Assembly: GCA_001931875.2 (NCBI GenBank)
Contig: MSJH02000262.1
Location: forward strand, 1-16,055
From: Byssochlamys sp. IMV 00236
Taxonomy: Eukaryota > Ascomycota > Eurotiomycetes > Eurotiales > Thermoascaceae
Direction: 5' to 3'
Length of the DNA stretch: 16,055 nucleotides
This document shows positions 1-11,376 of the stretch, piece by piece. Position 1 is the stretch's first letter, and each line of letters opens with the position of its first letter. The notes beneath the pieces are model-generated. The model was not told the origin of the DNA. It worked only from the letters and a program-made list of their open reading frames with translations, and searched no databases. The translations under genes were made by a program, and so were the position numbers.

Positions 1-725
1 TTTTTTTTTTTTGACAAATTTCCCTGTTGTACTATTTGAACGAACATTCCCGAGTCAAATAATATGCCTCAAAGTTCGCATGAATTTTTCAATATATCTT
101 AATCGTATACTATAATTAAACCAATAGCATTTCAACCTTCTCTTTTGATTAATTGGACAGCGAGATGTTTATAAATAACTTCTAATCAGATGAGCAGCTG
201 TGTTTGCTCTCAGGGTAACTTGTTAAACAGGCTTTATTCATAGTCGGATTACCAAATGTTCAATGTAATAAGATAACACTCATTCTGTACTTTTTTTGAT
301 CATTAGTCATTCAATTTGTTTATCATCGGAATTTTATACAACTTTACTACATGCATTTCACTTTATCAATGGCAACAACATATCGGCCTTTCTTGATTCC
401 TTCAGCTTATTTAGTTGTTTCTCCATAGAGAAATGATGAACAGCGATGATAACATAAAATCTCTTTCTACTGCACGACCATTCGTAAGTTCAGACGTTAG
501 TTGGAGCATCCTCTTTTAATCTAGTAGATGATGAAGATATAAACATGGTGTTTGCTTTATAACAACTTAAACTGTCAAAGTGAGCCTTATTGAAGTTTTA
601 AGTTTATTAACAGCGCTTAATTTTGTAGAAGGTCATAAACGAGAAGCCATGATTTGTTCTTTCACTTTGGTATCACCACCGGAATATGTCTACAGTAGCA
701 CACTTTTCATTTATTTTGTTTCTCT
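1..725. other. Intergenic region downstream of muskelin, no supported gene
   Basis: The stretch opens with a run of T at the window edge and is AT-rich throughout. Only short open runs occur. One on the plus strand starts at ATG near 370 and stops after about 19 codons. One on the minus strand of about 38 codons lies near 360-480. Neither has a recognisable motif, and both look like chance or decayed sequence. The right end holds the muskelin 3' untranslated region. Confidence 0.6.
710..715 (-). terminator. Poly(A) signal AATAAA of muskelin
   Basis: Read on the minus strand, AATAAA lies about 10 bases past the muskelin stop codon at 726-728. Its position and sequence fit a canonical eukaryotic polyadenylation signal. 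It is very close to the stop, so a further signal downstream could also be used. Confidence 0.4.
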
Positions 726-3616
<2,891 letters not shown>

Positions 3617-4071
3617 ATCGTCAATAAAATAAAAAAGGAGCTTTTCCTTTATAAGGTAAACGATTCCAACAGCACAGTCAAGATAATTCAGTATGCTTAT
3701 CCAATCAAAATTAAGTAATTCATTTGTTGCATTAATTGGATAGTCTTTCCCTGGATACACCCTTTACACTCTTTAGATCTTGTATTCCACTTGATTCTCT
3801 CAAAGTTTTATTTGAAAACAATCGCATTCCGAATAGCTTGATTTTCATATTTAAATCATTGAGCTGCCCTCGAAAACAGGTTTGATGCCATCTTGTCGGT
3901 TAGTTCCTTGTTGTCCTTTCCCTGTTCTAAATACAGATCACAATCATCCATCGCCAGCCAAGCGAATACGCATAGCAAATAGTAAATTAATCATCTCGCT
4001 ATTCCTGCTCAATGTTCAAAGACTACATTTTATGAAAAATAAGCTTTGACGTGTTTATTAAAAGAGTATAT
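3617..4071. other. Upstream region of muskelin, with a short decayed open stretch
   Basis: This spacer separates muskelin from a dead transposase and must hold the muskelin promoter, but no clear core element stands out. On the minus strand, 3990-3859 is open for 44 codons and contains an internal ATG at 3951 followed by an acidic, protein-like run (MDDCDLYLEQG). It stops at 3856-3858. A second frame starting with ATG near 3850 is open for about 38 codons. I recognise neither. They may be remnants of another mobile element or chance. Confidence 0.35.
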
Positions 4072-4910
4072 TTATACTCTGTCAACCCTCTTTTTGCGGC
4101 AATTACGGCCCCGCATCAAGCCTTCATGTTTCCGATCAAATACACCGCTAACCCAAGGGCTTATTTTCTCCCATCCTTCTCTCAACACAATATTCTACTT
4201 TTCAGTATGTCTTATCTCACGTCTTCTTTCCTTGGTGAGATTATCCAAAGCGGTCTAAGCACGTTCTATCGGGTTCAAATCAGGATTTTGCGCGGATCAA
4301 TGCTCAAAGTTCCTGATCTGGTGGATTTCCTTCCACCATTGCATGTAACTGCCAGCCGTGCCAGCTAGCTCCATCATCTTGGAATATGAAGTCCTTGTCC
4401 TCTTGCTGGCAGAGTTGCGCGAATCAGGGGTGATAGTTTTGGGCTAAAATATTGATGTATTTGTCTTGATCAACTGTACCGTCAACCAAAACCATTGGCA
4501 TGAAAGCAACTCCAAATCATCACTCTGTCGCCGCTATACTTCTTTGTTGGTACAATATGTTTAATATCATATCGTTCACCAACTTTTCTGATGGCTCTGG
4601 CGCCACCATTGTTACTGACAACGGTGAACCGAAACTCATGCCTCCAGATAACGCTAGACCACTCTTCATTGACCCAATAGGCATGTTTATGGACCCAGTA
4701 AAGCTTTTTCTTCATGTGCTCGTCTGTCAATACTAGTTTATGAGCAGCAAAGTAAGAGCCATACTCCACCCTCTTCAAACTGCTGATAACAGTCTGTCTA
4801 CAGACCTTTACATCTACTTTATGTAGTTCTAATTTCAGACGGTCGTATGATACGAATGGATTATCTCCCATGATCTTCGTAAGCTGTATCTATTGTCTCT
4901 CATTGATTTA
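4072..4910 (-). pseudogene. Decayed Tc1/mariner-family transposase
   Basis: The minus strand reads as a Tc1-type DDE transposase with several lesions. An open stretch from ATG at 4871 carries the end of the DNA-binding part and the start of the catalytic domain (NPFVSYDRL, then HMKKKLYWVHKHAYW). The first catalytic motif, normally a DE pair after a hydrophobic strand, reads WRHEF, so its Asp is lost. After HANGFG at about 4482 the homology continues in another frame (VLVDGTVDQDKYI), which implies a frameshift. Stop codons then interrupt it before FQDDGASWHG, which keeps the second Asp. The third motif PDLNPIE is near 4264-4290 and is followed by another stop. A C-terminal part runs to a stop at 4072-4074. 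The N-terminal helix-turn-helix region is not readable, and I found no convincing terminal inverted repeats or TA duplication by eye. It cannot encode an active enzyme. Confidence 0.85.
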
Positions 4911-4922
4911 TGAATTCTAACT

Positions 4923-4946
4923 ATCACCTTATTTGTTAAAGGTGAT
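4923..4946. repeat. Small inverted repeat (8-bp arms, 8-nt loop)
   Basis: ATCACCTT at 4923-4930 is the exact reverse complement of AAGGTGAT at 4939-4946, with an 8-base AT-rich loop between. It lies just upstream of the readable part of the transposase. It could be a remnant of a terminal or subterminal repeat, or chance in AT-rich DNA. Confidence 0.35.
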
Positions 4947-5108
4947 GTAGTTCTCTTTACTCTTTCAAATATGATAAAGATGTTGTCATATGAGTATCCT
5001 GCTTTTCTAAGGTAAAAAAAAATACCTCAGTACTTTCTTTATTCTCGAGGCTGATAAGAGACATGTTATTTAGTTGATACATTTTCAGCAGACATGGATA
5101 CTTTATAA

Positions 5109-5306
5109 AGTATTGACAAAAGAAAACAACACGATGTTGACTTTCAATTTTTATTCAGTGCGAAATCTGGTCTGGCGTGGCTGCATCATAAGCCATCAAA
5201 GCCACCTTTGTACCTAACGGCAACCTATTTCAAAATAAAGCCTGAAACACTTGTTGTTCTGTTGAGTGAAATGGAGACTTTCCTTGCAAAGTATGATGCT
5301 ATATAA
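5109..5306 (+). pseudogene. Unidentified decayed coding fragment
   Basis: This stretch is open for 65 codons between TAA at 5106-5108 and TAA at 5304-5306. It has ordinary protein composition, for example SAKSGLAWLHHKPSKPP and ETLVVLLSEMETFLAKYDA. No start codon opens it: the nearest upstream ATG in frame runs straight into TAA. A GT at 5291 and an AG ending near 5323 would join a further coherent frame, but the implied 33-nt intron is shorter than any other here. I do not recognise the family. The gene-poor, transposon-bearing setting favours a mobile-element relic. Confidence 0.3.
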
Positions 5307-5641
5307 AATATTAATAATTGTAGAGCTACTGTAACTGAAAATGAAGAAGGGAAGCACCTTATCTATTATATAAGGCATATGTTGTTATCATTGCTGTGAG
5401 AAAGGGATGATTAAATGAGCCTTCTGGAAATTCGAATGGACCTATTTTAAAGAGATAGATTGTTTAAATACAAGGGAAGATACAACCACAAGATAAGAAT
5501 AAGGGATGGTTTGCACTTGTTAAATAGAATTAAAGAATATATTCTAAATTGCCTTCAAGAGAAATGCATGTTCTATAGTGTTTGAGTATTTTCTATACAG
5601 TCATTCATAGTATACAACGTGTACATAGCCTAAAAGAATAA

Positions 5642-5791
5642 TCATACAAGCGTATTGAGGAAAAACAGAGAGTCCGTCAAGATATGATCAAGTCACTTGA
5701 AGACGAAAAGAATGACTACATTTATAGCTTAGATGAAACTCATTGTACTGCTTCAAATACAGGACCATTTTTTCAGATACATCTGCATTGA
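5642..5791 (+). pseudogene. Possible decayed DDE-transposase fragment
   Basis: The stretch is open for 49 codons between TAA at 5639-5641 and TGA at 5789-5791. It starts with a charged helix-like segment (IEEKQRVRQDMIKSLEDE), then a hydrophobic strand leading into SLDETHC. An Asp-Glu pair after a short hydrophobic strand is the usual setting of the first catalytic residue in Tc1/IS630-type transposases, so a second dead element on the strand opposite the first is possible. Later catalytic motifs are not clear downstream, so the call is tentative. Confidence 0.3.
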
Positions 5792-6190
5792 TTTGTTGTC
5801 AGCTCCGGCTTGTTACGGATCATTCTTCTAGAGTGTGCGCAATTAAGATAGTGACTCAAGAGATGGAAAATCGCTTCCTACTGTTTTATTGCGAATGTGA
5901 TATTCACTACATTCAATGAGAATAACCCGATTGATTTATACATGATCCATCAATAGTCGTCACCCACTTGTTAACACCCTCTTGAACACAACGCCCTGAA
6001 AGTATCTGTCAACTCTATCCTCTGTTTGTTCATTCCATTGACCTTGTCATATATGGATGATATCGTCAATTGACATCAAAAAGGAAACTAGAATATAGAA
6101 TGAATTTCATAAATAATTAATGTCAAAAGGGGAAAAAAATCTATCGTTTTCCTTTATTTGATAATAAGCCCTTCTTCTGATTTAAATCAT

Positions 6191-6200
6191 GTCAGCTGAC
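6191..6200. promoter_or_regulatory. 10-bp perfect palindrome with E-box core upstream of Zn2Cys6 gene
   Basis: GTCAGCTGAC is a perfect palindrome with a CAGCTG (E-box type) core. Flanking ATCAT on the left and ATGAT one base further on the right extend the symmetry. It lies about 330 bp before the ATG at 6527. Dimeric regulators, including bHLH proteins, bind such symmetric sites. Function is inferred from position and symmetry only. Confidence 0.3.
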
Positions 6201-6222
6201 CATGATCGCTGTTTGTTCATTC

Positions 6223-6233
6223 CGGATACTCCG
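6223..6233. promoter_or_regulatory. CGG-N5-CCG inverted repeat, candidate Zn2Cys6 binding site
   Basis: The bases read CGG, five spacer bases, then CCG. Fungal Zn(II)2Cys6 dimers typically bind CGG triplets in inverted, everted or direct arrangement with a fixed spacer. This one is about 294 bp upstream of a gene encoding such a factor, so autoregulation is possible. A CGG-CCG pair can also arise by chance, so confidence is low. Confidence 0.3.
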
Positions 6234-6497
6234 CGCGTCTTGCTGAGTTTTCAGCCACAATGAGTCGTTCTTGGCAAACTGTTCGGAGTAAAAGTTCAAC
6301 CATTCACATGGTGTGGGATCACAGGGTCAATTAATATCCCCTATTTAGCAAGCAAGCAAGATTGCACACGTAATAGTTAATAACAGAGGAGATTCATTTC
6401 TCTTTGTTTCTTTGTAACAGACTTGAGCTAGAAAAAGATCATCCAATCATTATTCAGCATTTATTTCTTATTAAATCTTTTTTCTCCCTACCTACTT

Positions 6498-6520
6498 TTT
6501 TCTTTCTTTCTTTCTTTCTT
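6498..6520 (+). repeat. CT-rich (TTTC) tract before the Zn2Cys6 ATG
   Basis: A TTTC tetranucleotide tract ends six bases before the ATG at 6527. CT-rich leaders just upstream of the start codon are common in fungal genes. A similar tract precedes the bZIP ATG in this window, which supports 6527 as the start. Confidence 0.6.
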
Positions 6521-6526
6521 ACAACA

Positions 6527-7093
6527 ATGCCACTTGACGAACAAGCAACTGAACCGCGTAGAAAAAGAGCCAAGATAGTGAGTGCTTGTGGCGAATGTAG
6601 ACGAAAGAAAACAAAATGTAACGGAGAGACCCCATGTCGAAATTGTGAAAAGTCAGGAGTTCCTTGCATCTATCCCTCTACCAGTGTCAACGACGATAAA
6701 AGAAACGCTCCTAGTAAAGCAGCCCTGGAGGCCATTGAGGAACGTTTAAAGACTATAGAAGATATGTTGCGAACTATCATTCGATCTCAAAACTTGTTAA
6801 TCGTTGATGAGAGCGCAGCCAACAACTTTCCTCACAGAGACTCTAAATCATCAGCATCTTCTGTTTCTTCTCCTCCACTCATGCCTCAAACTATGCATAC
6901 TTCTCCTCCGCCGCCTTCACCTTCACCTTCAAACAGGCTACCTTCTATTCACAGCCTATCCTCCTCATATCCAGCTGAACCCAAACTGGAACATAGAGAT
7001 CTCCCTCCTTTAGGATTTCAAAACTACAACTATCCTAACAATTGTAAATATCAGCCAGAGAATGAAGGTTATATGAAAAAACGCAAGCTATGA
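6527..7093 (+). CDS. Small Zn(II)2Cys6 transcription factor
   Basis: This single-exon gene encodes 188 residues. A basic leader (PRRKRAK, residues 10-16) precedes a binuclear zinc cluster with Cys at 21, 24, 31, 37, 40 and 47, spaced C-X2-C-X6-C-X5-C-X2-C-X6-C. This matches the fungal Gal4-type DNA-binding domain. Residues about 66-88 form an amphipathic helix (AIEERLKTIEDMLRTII), the expected dimerisation coiled coil. The rest is Ser/Pro-rich and ends in a basic MKKRKL. The large fungal-specific regulatory domain usual in this family is absent, so the protein is DNA-binding plus a short tail. The ATG at 6527 is chosen because the open frame upstream has no ATG and is leader-like. Target genes are unknown. 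The gene converges on kynureninase, but adjacency alone does not show regulation. Confidence 0.88.
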   Translation: MPLDEQATEPRRKRAKIVSACGECRRKKTKCNGETPCRNCEKSGVPCIYPSTSVNDDKRNAPSKAALEAIEERLKTIEDMLRTIIRSQNLLIVDESAANNFPHRDSKSSASSVSSPPLMPQTMHTSPPPPSPSPSNRLPSIHSLSSSYPAEPKLEHRDLPPLGFQNYNYPNNCKYQPENEGYMKKRKL

Positions 7094-7143
7094 ATAACTT
7101 CATACGAATACATTACGGGTATATATATTTTCTCTTCTTTTCA

Positions 7144-7240
7144 CTACTACTTTTATTATTATTACTATTATTACTACTACTATTATACTATTATACTATT
7201 ATCATTAGTACTATCATCTTTATTATCATATACTACTATC
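7144..7240. repeat. Imperfect TAC/TAT trinucleotide-rich tract
   Basis: The sequence is dominated by repeats of TTA, TAC and TAT triplets with interruptions. It lies in the 3' region of the Zn2Cys6 gene and encodes nothing recognisable. Confidence 0.8.
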
Positions 7241-7321
7241 AACATATTACCTTTATCCCTTCCTTATCCTTTCCTTTCCTTCTTTTAATAACTAACTTAG
7301 AATATTTATGCAACAACATTT

Positions 7322-7355
7322 GCACACACACACACACACACGCGCACGCACACAT
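7322..7355. repeat. CA dinucleotide microsatellite
   Basis: About nine perfect CA units are followed by mixed CG/CA units. This is a simple sequence repeat in the convergent 3' spacer and is likely polymorphic among strains. Confidence 0.9.
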
Positions 7356-7376
7356 ACAGACCATATATTTATATAT

Positions 7377-7382
7377 AATAAA
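7377..7382 (+). terminator. Candidate poly(A) signal for the Zn2Cys6 gene
   Basis: A plus-strand AATAAA lies about 285 bases after the stop at 7091-7093, just before the kynureninase stop. If used, the transcript would end inside the last kynureninase exon on the opposite strand. Earlier, less canonical signals may be used instead. Confidence 0.3.
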
Positions 7383-7389
7383 CTCATTT

Positions 7390-7395
7390 TTTATT
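7390..7395 (-). terminator. AATAAA overlapping the kynureninase stop codon
   Basis: On the minus strand the TAA stop (7396-7394) runs straight into AATAAA. A signal this close to the stop would leave a very short 3' untranslated region. Further AT-rich elements follow. Confidence 0.3.
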
Positions 7396-9095
7396 AGTTG
7401 GCATACACCTGATTCATTACTTTCTTTAACCCCTTGACGAATTGATAAACATCTTTATAGCTATTATAAAGTGGTGCTGGCGCAACTCGAATGACCGTAG
7501 GCTTACGTTCATCAACAATAATACCAAGCTTATGAAGACCATCGAATACTTCCATCATCTTGGTAGGGAATTCCAACGACAGCTGACATCCACGCTGTTC
7601 TGGATCACTAGGTGTAAGAATGCGCACAAGGTCGTGATCAAGTTCCTCTTTTAGTTCGCTCAAAAGCAGTCGCTCGAGATAACCCGTGATCAAATATGAC
7701 TTTTGACGTAACTCCTTAATACCTCCAGCTGCCTCAAATACTTGAAGTGATCCCAAGAGAGAATTCATTGCCAATATACTTGGGTTACTTAACTGATAAC
7801 CTGAGGCACCTTCGCTTGGACGAAATTCGGGCAACATTTCAAATCGATTCTCTTTTTGATTCCCCCACCATCCAGCGTACCTAAGCATATCATCTCAGCT
7901 TATCATTCTCTCTTGCTTCATTTTTTACTCTACATACCTTGGACGTTCAAAGTCAGTCTTGTACTTTTCATGAACAAATAATCCTGCGATACCCCCAGCA
8001 CCTGAGTTGAGGTACTTGTACGAACACCAACATGCAAAGTCGACACCCCAATCATGTAACTTCAACGGCACATTACCGACAGCATGAGCAAGATCCCAAC
8101 CGACGATGCAGCCCTAGACGAAACGTAAGTACAGACATACATGTGTTTACATGTACTTACTGCCTCATGGCCGGCTTTTGTGATCTTTTCGATTTCAAAG
8201 AACTGACCAGTATAATATTGAACACCAGCAAGCATGACAACCGCGATTTCCTTATCTTTCTTGATGAGGTCAATGATATCCTCTGTTCGCAATGTCTGCT
8301 CTCCTGGACGAGGCGCTACGGTCAAAAGTCCGACGTTGGGATCAATGCCACGAGAATGGAGATGAGACGAAACAGCGTACTACGGTGGGATACACCCGTG
8401 AGAAAATTATTCTTGTATTTCTGCAAAGGCTTACATGGTCTGAAGGAAATGCCTTCTTTTCAATCAGGATCTTGAACCTCTCTTCCGTTGGTCTATAGAA
8501 AGAGACAAGCATAGCGTGAAGATTAGAAGTGAGCGTGTTCATGGCAGTAACTTCAATCGGCTTTGCGCCTGAAAAAAAGAAGGGTTATTGTGACGTTTTG
8601 AAAAAGAACTTTCTCATGATCGTTACCAACGAGTCGAGCCAATGGTTCCTTTACTAATTCATCTATGGTTGCCCATGGTCTATTGTATGGATGATTCCAA
8701 TGACCTTCTACGCCTCTATAATCCCACGTTTAGTAATGCAACTAGAAGAATCTGTCCAACTCCTTACCTTCTGCCCCAAGCATCAAATTCTTCATTGACT
8801 AATTGACGTGCACGCTTTGGCATCAAACCCAATGAGTTACCGCATAAATAGGTACACTCTTCATCTAATACTACATCATCTAGTATCCAGTCTGTTTAGT
8901 TATCTACCTTCCTTTCTGCTTTGTATCAGTCTTACCTGTAGCTTGATCATCATTTAAAAGGGATCTTCTTGTAGGAATAACAAACTCTTGACGAAACTTG
9001 GAAAGCTTATCTTCCTTATCAAGATATTCGGCAAATTCAGAAGTGTTAAGTGGGTATACCGGGTTTTCTAGTTGTTGAGTAATATTCAAAGACAT
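7394..9095 (-). CDS. KYNU: Kynureninase (L-kynurenine hydrolase), 7 exons
   Basis: This PLP enzyme cleaves kynurenine and 3-hydroxykynurenine to anthranilate or 3-hydroxyanthranilate plus alanine, in the cytosolic tryptophan-to-NAD route (yeast BNA5). Exons are 9095-8936, 8891-8768, 8715-8627, 8568-8435, 8379-8161, 8113-7938 and 7880-7394: 1389 nt, 462 residues (human 465). Introns are GT-AG, 44-58 nt. Visible motifs are YLCGNSLGL in the N-terminal part, MNTLTSNLH (Leu137, Thr138), FPSD at 165-168, and WDLAHAVGN with Asp249 and His252. The Schiff-base Lys275 is in [12 protein letters not shown], followed by YAGWWG (Trp305) and QLSNPS (Asn333). These match the human PLP residues at the same or adjacent numbers, so the enzyme should be active. 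The divergent partner is a transporter gene; no operon-like link is implied. Confidence 0.96.
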
Positions 9096-9698
9096 GTTTG
9101 AGGAAAGAAGAAAAGAAATAGATATAGAGATGGACCCTTTTTTACAGTTGGTTGGAAGCTTGCGGAGATCTAAATGCTTTCAGTCACAATTTGTTGTATG
9201 TTGAAGCACTATTTCTATGAGAACTAATGCTGCAACCGTAGCATATTATAACATGAGATGATTCAGATACGTTTTACTATCATCAACTTTAAGCCAACAG
9301 TGATTTATGTTTAATCAGAATAAAGCAAAATCATAAACTATCTTTTCAGTAGTTGGTGACTCTTCATAATCCACTTTATCGTCTCGCTTTTTCCTTGCTT
9401 GAAAGCAAAGAATCATATGGCTTGGTCCTATCGATTTAAGCACACAAAAGACGCCTGGAAATAACGAATTCATTGTCTGATGCGTAATTAAAGAATATCA
9501 GTGAGCTCAAACAATAATCACATGCCTGGCCATTATATTTCTTACGCGATCTTTTTATATTTTCCCTTTATGGCTGCAAGACCACCTACAATTCATTATC
9601 TTGCGGAGTTCAATACAAGTGCCTAAAACGTGTGTATATCATTAACTGTGCAGCGCCTCTCCTCTATTTTTATTTCTCTTGCTTTTATTATTTACTGA
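9096..9698. promoter_or_regulatory. Divergent promoter region, kynureninase / transporter
   Basis: This 603-bp spacer must contain the promoters of two divergently transcribed genes. It is AT-rich, with a CT-rich stretch just before the transporter ATG at 9699 and an A/G-rich stretch just before the kynureninase ATG (CT-rich on its coding strand). I see no tRNA, no convincing TATA box and no conserved coding frame. Confidence 0.5.
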
Positions 9699-11231
9699 AT
9701 GACAATAGAATTAGACAAAGATGCTTTATCAAAAGGCCATAAAAAGGGCCAAATCTACCCACCTTCTGCTAGCAACAGTAACCATAGTAACAATCGTAAA
9801 AAATTCCACAGTAGAACACAGTCGATAGCGACACAACCAGTAACTCAAAAGAAGAAACAGAGTCGAAGAGGTTCATTACCAGCTATTCATGTCCCAGCCA
9901 GTGATGGATTTGGATCGCCCCTGAGATCACCGTTTGTGTCATCACCTACGACTCGTTCTATGCCATTTTCAGAAAAGCTTGTTTCCATCAATATTGCTAA
10001 TCCCAAGAGTGATGTCAAGGGTCAATATATCACTCGACATGAAAATACCATCAAGAATTTATCCTATATTATGATGTGGTATTTTTTCTCAACTTCATTA
10101 TCACTCTACAACAAGAACCTGATGGGTCGAGATCGATTCAACTTTAACTTTCCTTTACTCGTCAGTTCGATTCATGCAGGTCTACATTTTATGATCACCA
10201 GCGTCATGATGTGGTTTGGAGGGAATCGATGGAATAGTAGTTTGTCAAGTTCGATGTCAATATATGATTATTTATTTAAAGTCGTAAGTTGTTTTTTATT
10301 TAAAAAAAAAAAAAAAGAGCAAGTTTGGTTGATGTGATCTCTCTCTAGGTTCCCTGTGGTGTTGCAGCAGCAGTTGAAATATGCTGCTCTAATGCTTCAC
10401 TTGTATATATCACCCTTTCATTCTATACCATGGTTAAATCAAGTACGCCCATTTGGGTGTTGATCTTTTCATTTCTCTTTGGATTTGAAAAACCCAAGTT
10501 TTTACTCATCAGCATCATCCTGATTATGGTCGCAGGTGTCATCTTGACAGTCGAAGGGGAGACTAAGTTTGATACCCTTGGATTTTCCCTTGTGTTGATA
10601 GCATCGATCGTATCTGGTCTACGGTGGAGTATGACACAGCTACTGTTACAGCATGAACGACTGGGTATTGATAATCCTATTGCCACCTTGTATTATCTCA
10701 GTCCGATCATGTTTATCACTATGCTTACACTCAGTTTGATACTGGAACATCCGTTGGAGCAGTTTCAACATTCGAAGCATTTTGATACGATTTCACATGT
10801 TGTCGAATCGCTTGGACTCATGTCGATTGGTGGATTTTTGGGTAAAGAAAAGCGATATTTTGATAGTTGTTTATTGACTGTTTTCATATAGCATTTGCAA
10901 TGACATTAGCTGAACTCTACTTGATCAAGAACACAAATACCATCACGCTGAGTGTAGCAGGCATTAGCAAGGAGATTGTGATCATCACGTTATCTGTCTT
11001 GATCTATGGTGATGTTTTGACTCCCAAGAACCTTTTAGGGTAAGTTTACATAAAGTCAAACAATGAGTATTTAATTGTTATTTTAGGTTATTTGTGTCCA
11101 TTGTTGGTATTATTGCATACAACTATTATAAACTATCTAAACAAGCTGATACGGAAAAAGGACAATACCAAATGATCCCTCTTCATGCTTCTTCATCTGG
11201 ATTTACGCCAAGTAGAAACCTTGAGGATTAA
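9699..11231 (+). CDS. Triose-phosphate/nucleotide-sugar transporter family protein (SLC35C2/YMD8-like)
   Basis: Exons are 9699-10283, 10349-10841, 10892-11039 and 11087-11231, 456 residues, with GT-AG introns of 65, 50, 47 nt. The first 110 residues are hydrophilic and rich in Ser, Arg and Lys, a likely cytosolic tail. From about 120 the protein is a chain of hydrophobic helices (about ten expected), starting with LSYIMMWYFFSTSLSLYNKN and FPLLVSSIHAGLHFM. The family signature SNASLVYITLSFYTMVKSS has its conserved Lys at 225 before STPIWVL. A late helix LFVSIVGIIAYNYYK precedes a short polar tail. This layout fits the DMT-superfamily TPT group, near animal SLC35C2 and yeast YMD8, which act in Golgi/ER membranes. 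The transported substrate cannot be read from the sequence. The first intron contains a 14-base A run. Confidence 0.9.
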
Positions 11232-11265
11232 AATAGGCTCGTGTGACAATGCAAACCAAAAATAG

Positions 11266-11271
11266 AATAAA
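11266..11271 (+). terminator. Poly(A) signal AATAAA of the transporter gene
   Basis: AATAAA lies 35 bases after the stop at 11229-11231, in A-rich DNA of the convergent spacer. The position is normal for a short fungal 3' untranslated region. Confidence 0.5.
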
Positions 11272-11376
11272 ATTAAAAAACGTCTAAGCCCTGATTTGCA
11301 ACAAAGATTCACTTTAATCCTTAATAATATATAAAAACGACTATAAATAATAATAACAAATAGATACACGAACAGA

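Larger units (their letters stand above)
4911..6526. other. Gene-poor region between dead transposon and Zn2Cys6 gene
   Basis: There is no intact gene in this 1.6-kb stretch. The left part may include the missing 5' end of the dead transposase and a small hairpin at 4923-4946. Two plus-strand open runs at 5109-5306 and 5642-5791 look protein-like but are cut by stops. From about 6060 the sequence looks like promoter and leader: mixed composition, a palindrome at 6191-6200, a CGG-N5-CCG site at 6223-6233, an AAGC repeat near 6350, and a CT-rich tract just before the ATG at 6527. Confidence 0.5.
7094..7393. other. Convergent 3' spacer with low-complexity DNA
   Basis: The 300 bases between the stops of the Zn2Cys6 and kynureninase genes are AT-rich and repetitive. 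They hold a TAC/TAT trinucleotide-rich tract and a CA microsatellite. A plus-strand AATAAA lies at 7377-7382 and a minus-strand AATAAA at 7390-7395, so the 3' ends of the two transcripts may meet or overlap here. Confidence 0.7.

Noticed and set aside
4266..4281. GGTTCAAATCA, resembling a tRNA B-box
   Set aside because: It lies inside the PDLNPIE-coding part of the dead transposase (minus strand), with no A-box or cloverleaf around it.
7322..7355. CRISPR-like or tandem array
   Set aside because: It is a simple dinucleotide repeat without spacers in a eukaryotic genome.
7090..7437. 115-codon plus-strand open frame with Leu/Tyr runs
   Set aside because: It reads through the trinucleotide tract and CA repeat and has no protein-like composition.
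8032..8475. 147-codon plus-strand open frame
   Set aside because: It is antisense to kynureninase exons 4-6, whose translation and PLP-binding residues are unmistakable.
6527..11231. Secondary-metabolite or catabolic gene cluster (regulator, enzyme, transporter)
   Set aside because: The regulator-enzyme-transporter order looks like a cluster, but kynureninase and an SLC35-type Golgi/ER transporter are housekeeping functions and no backbone synthase or tailoring enzyme is present.
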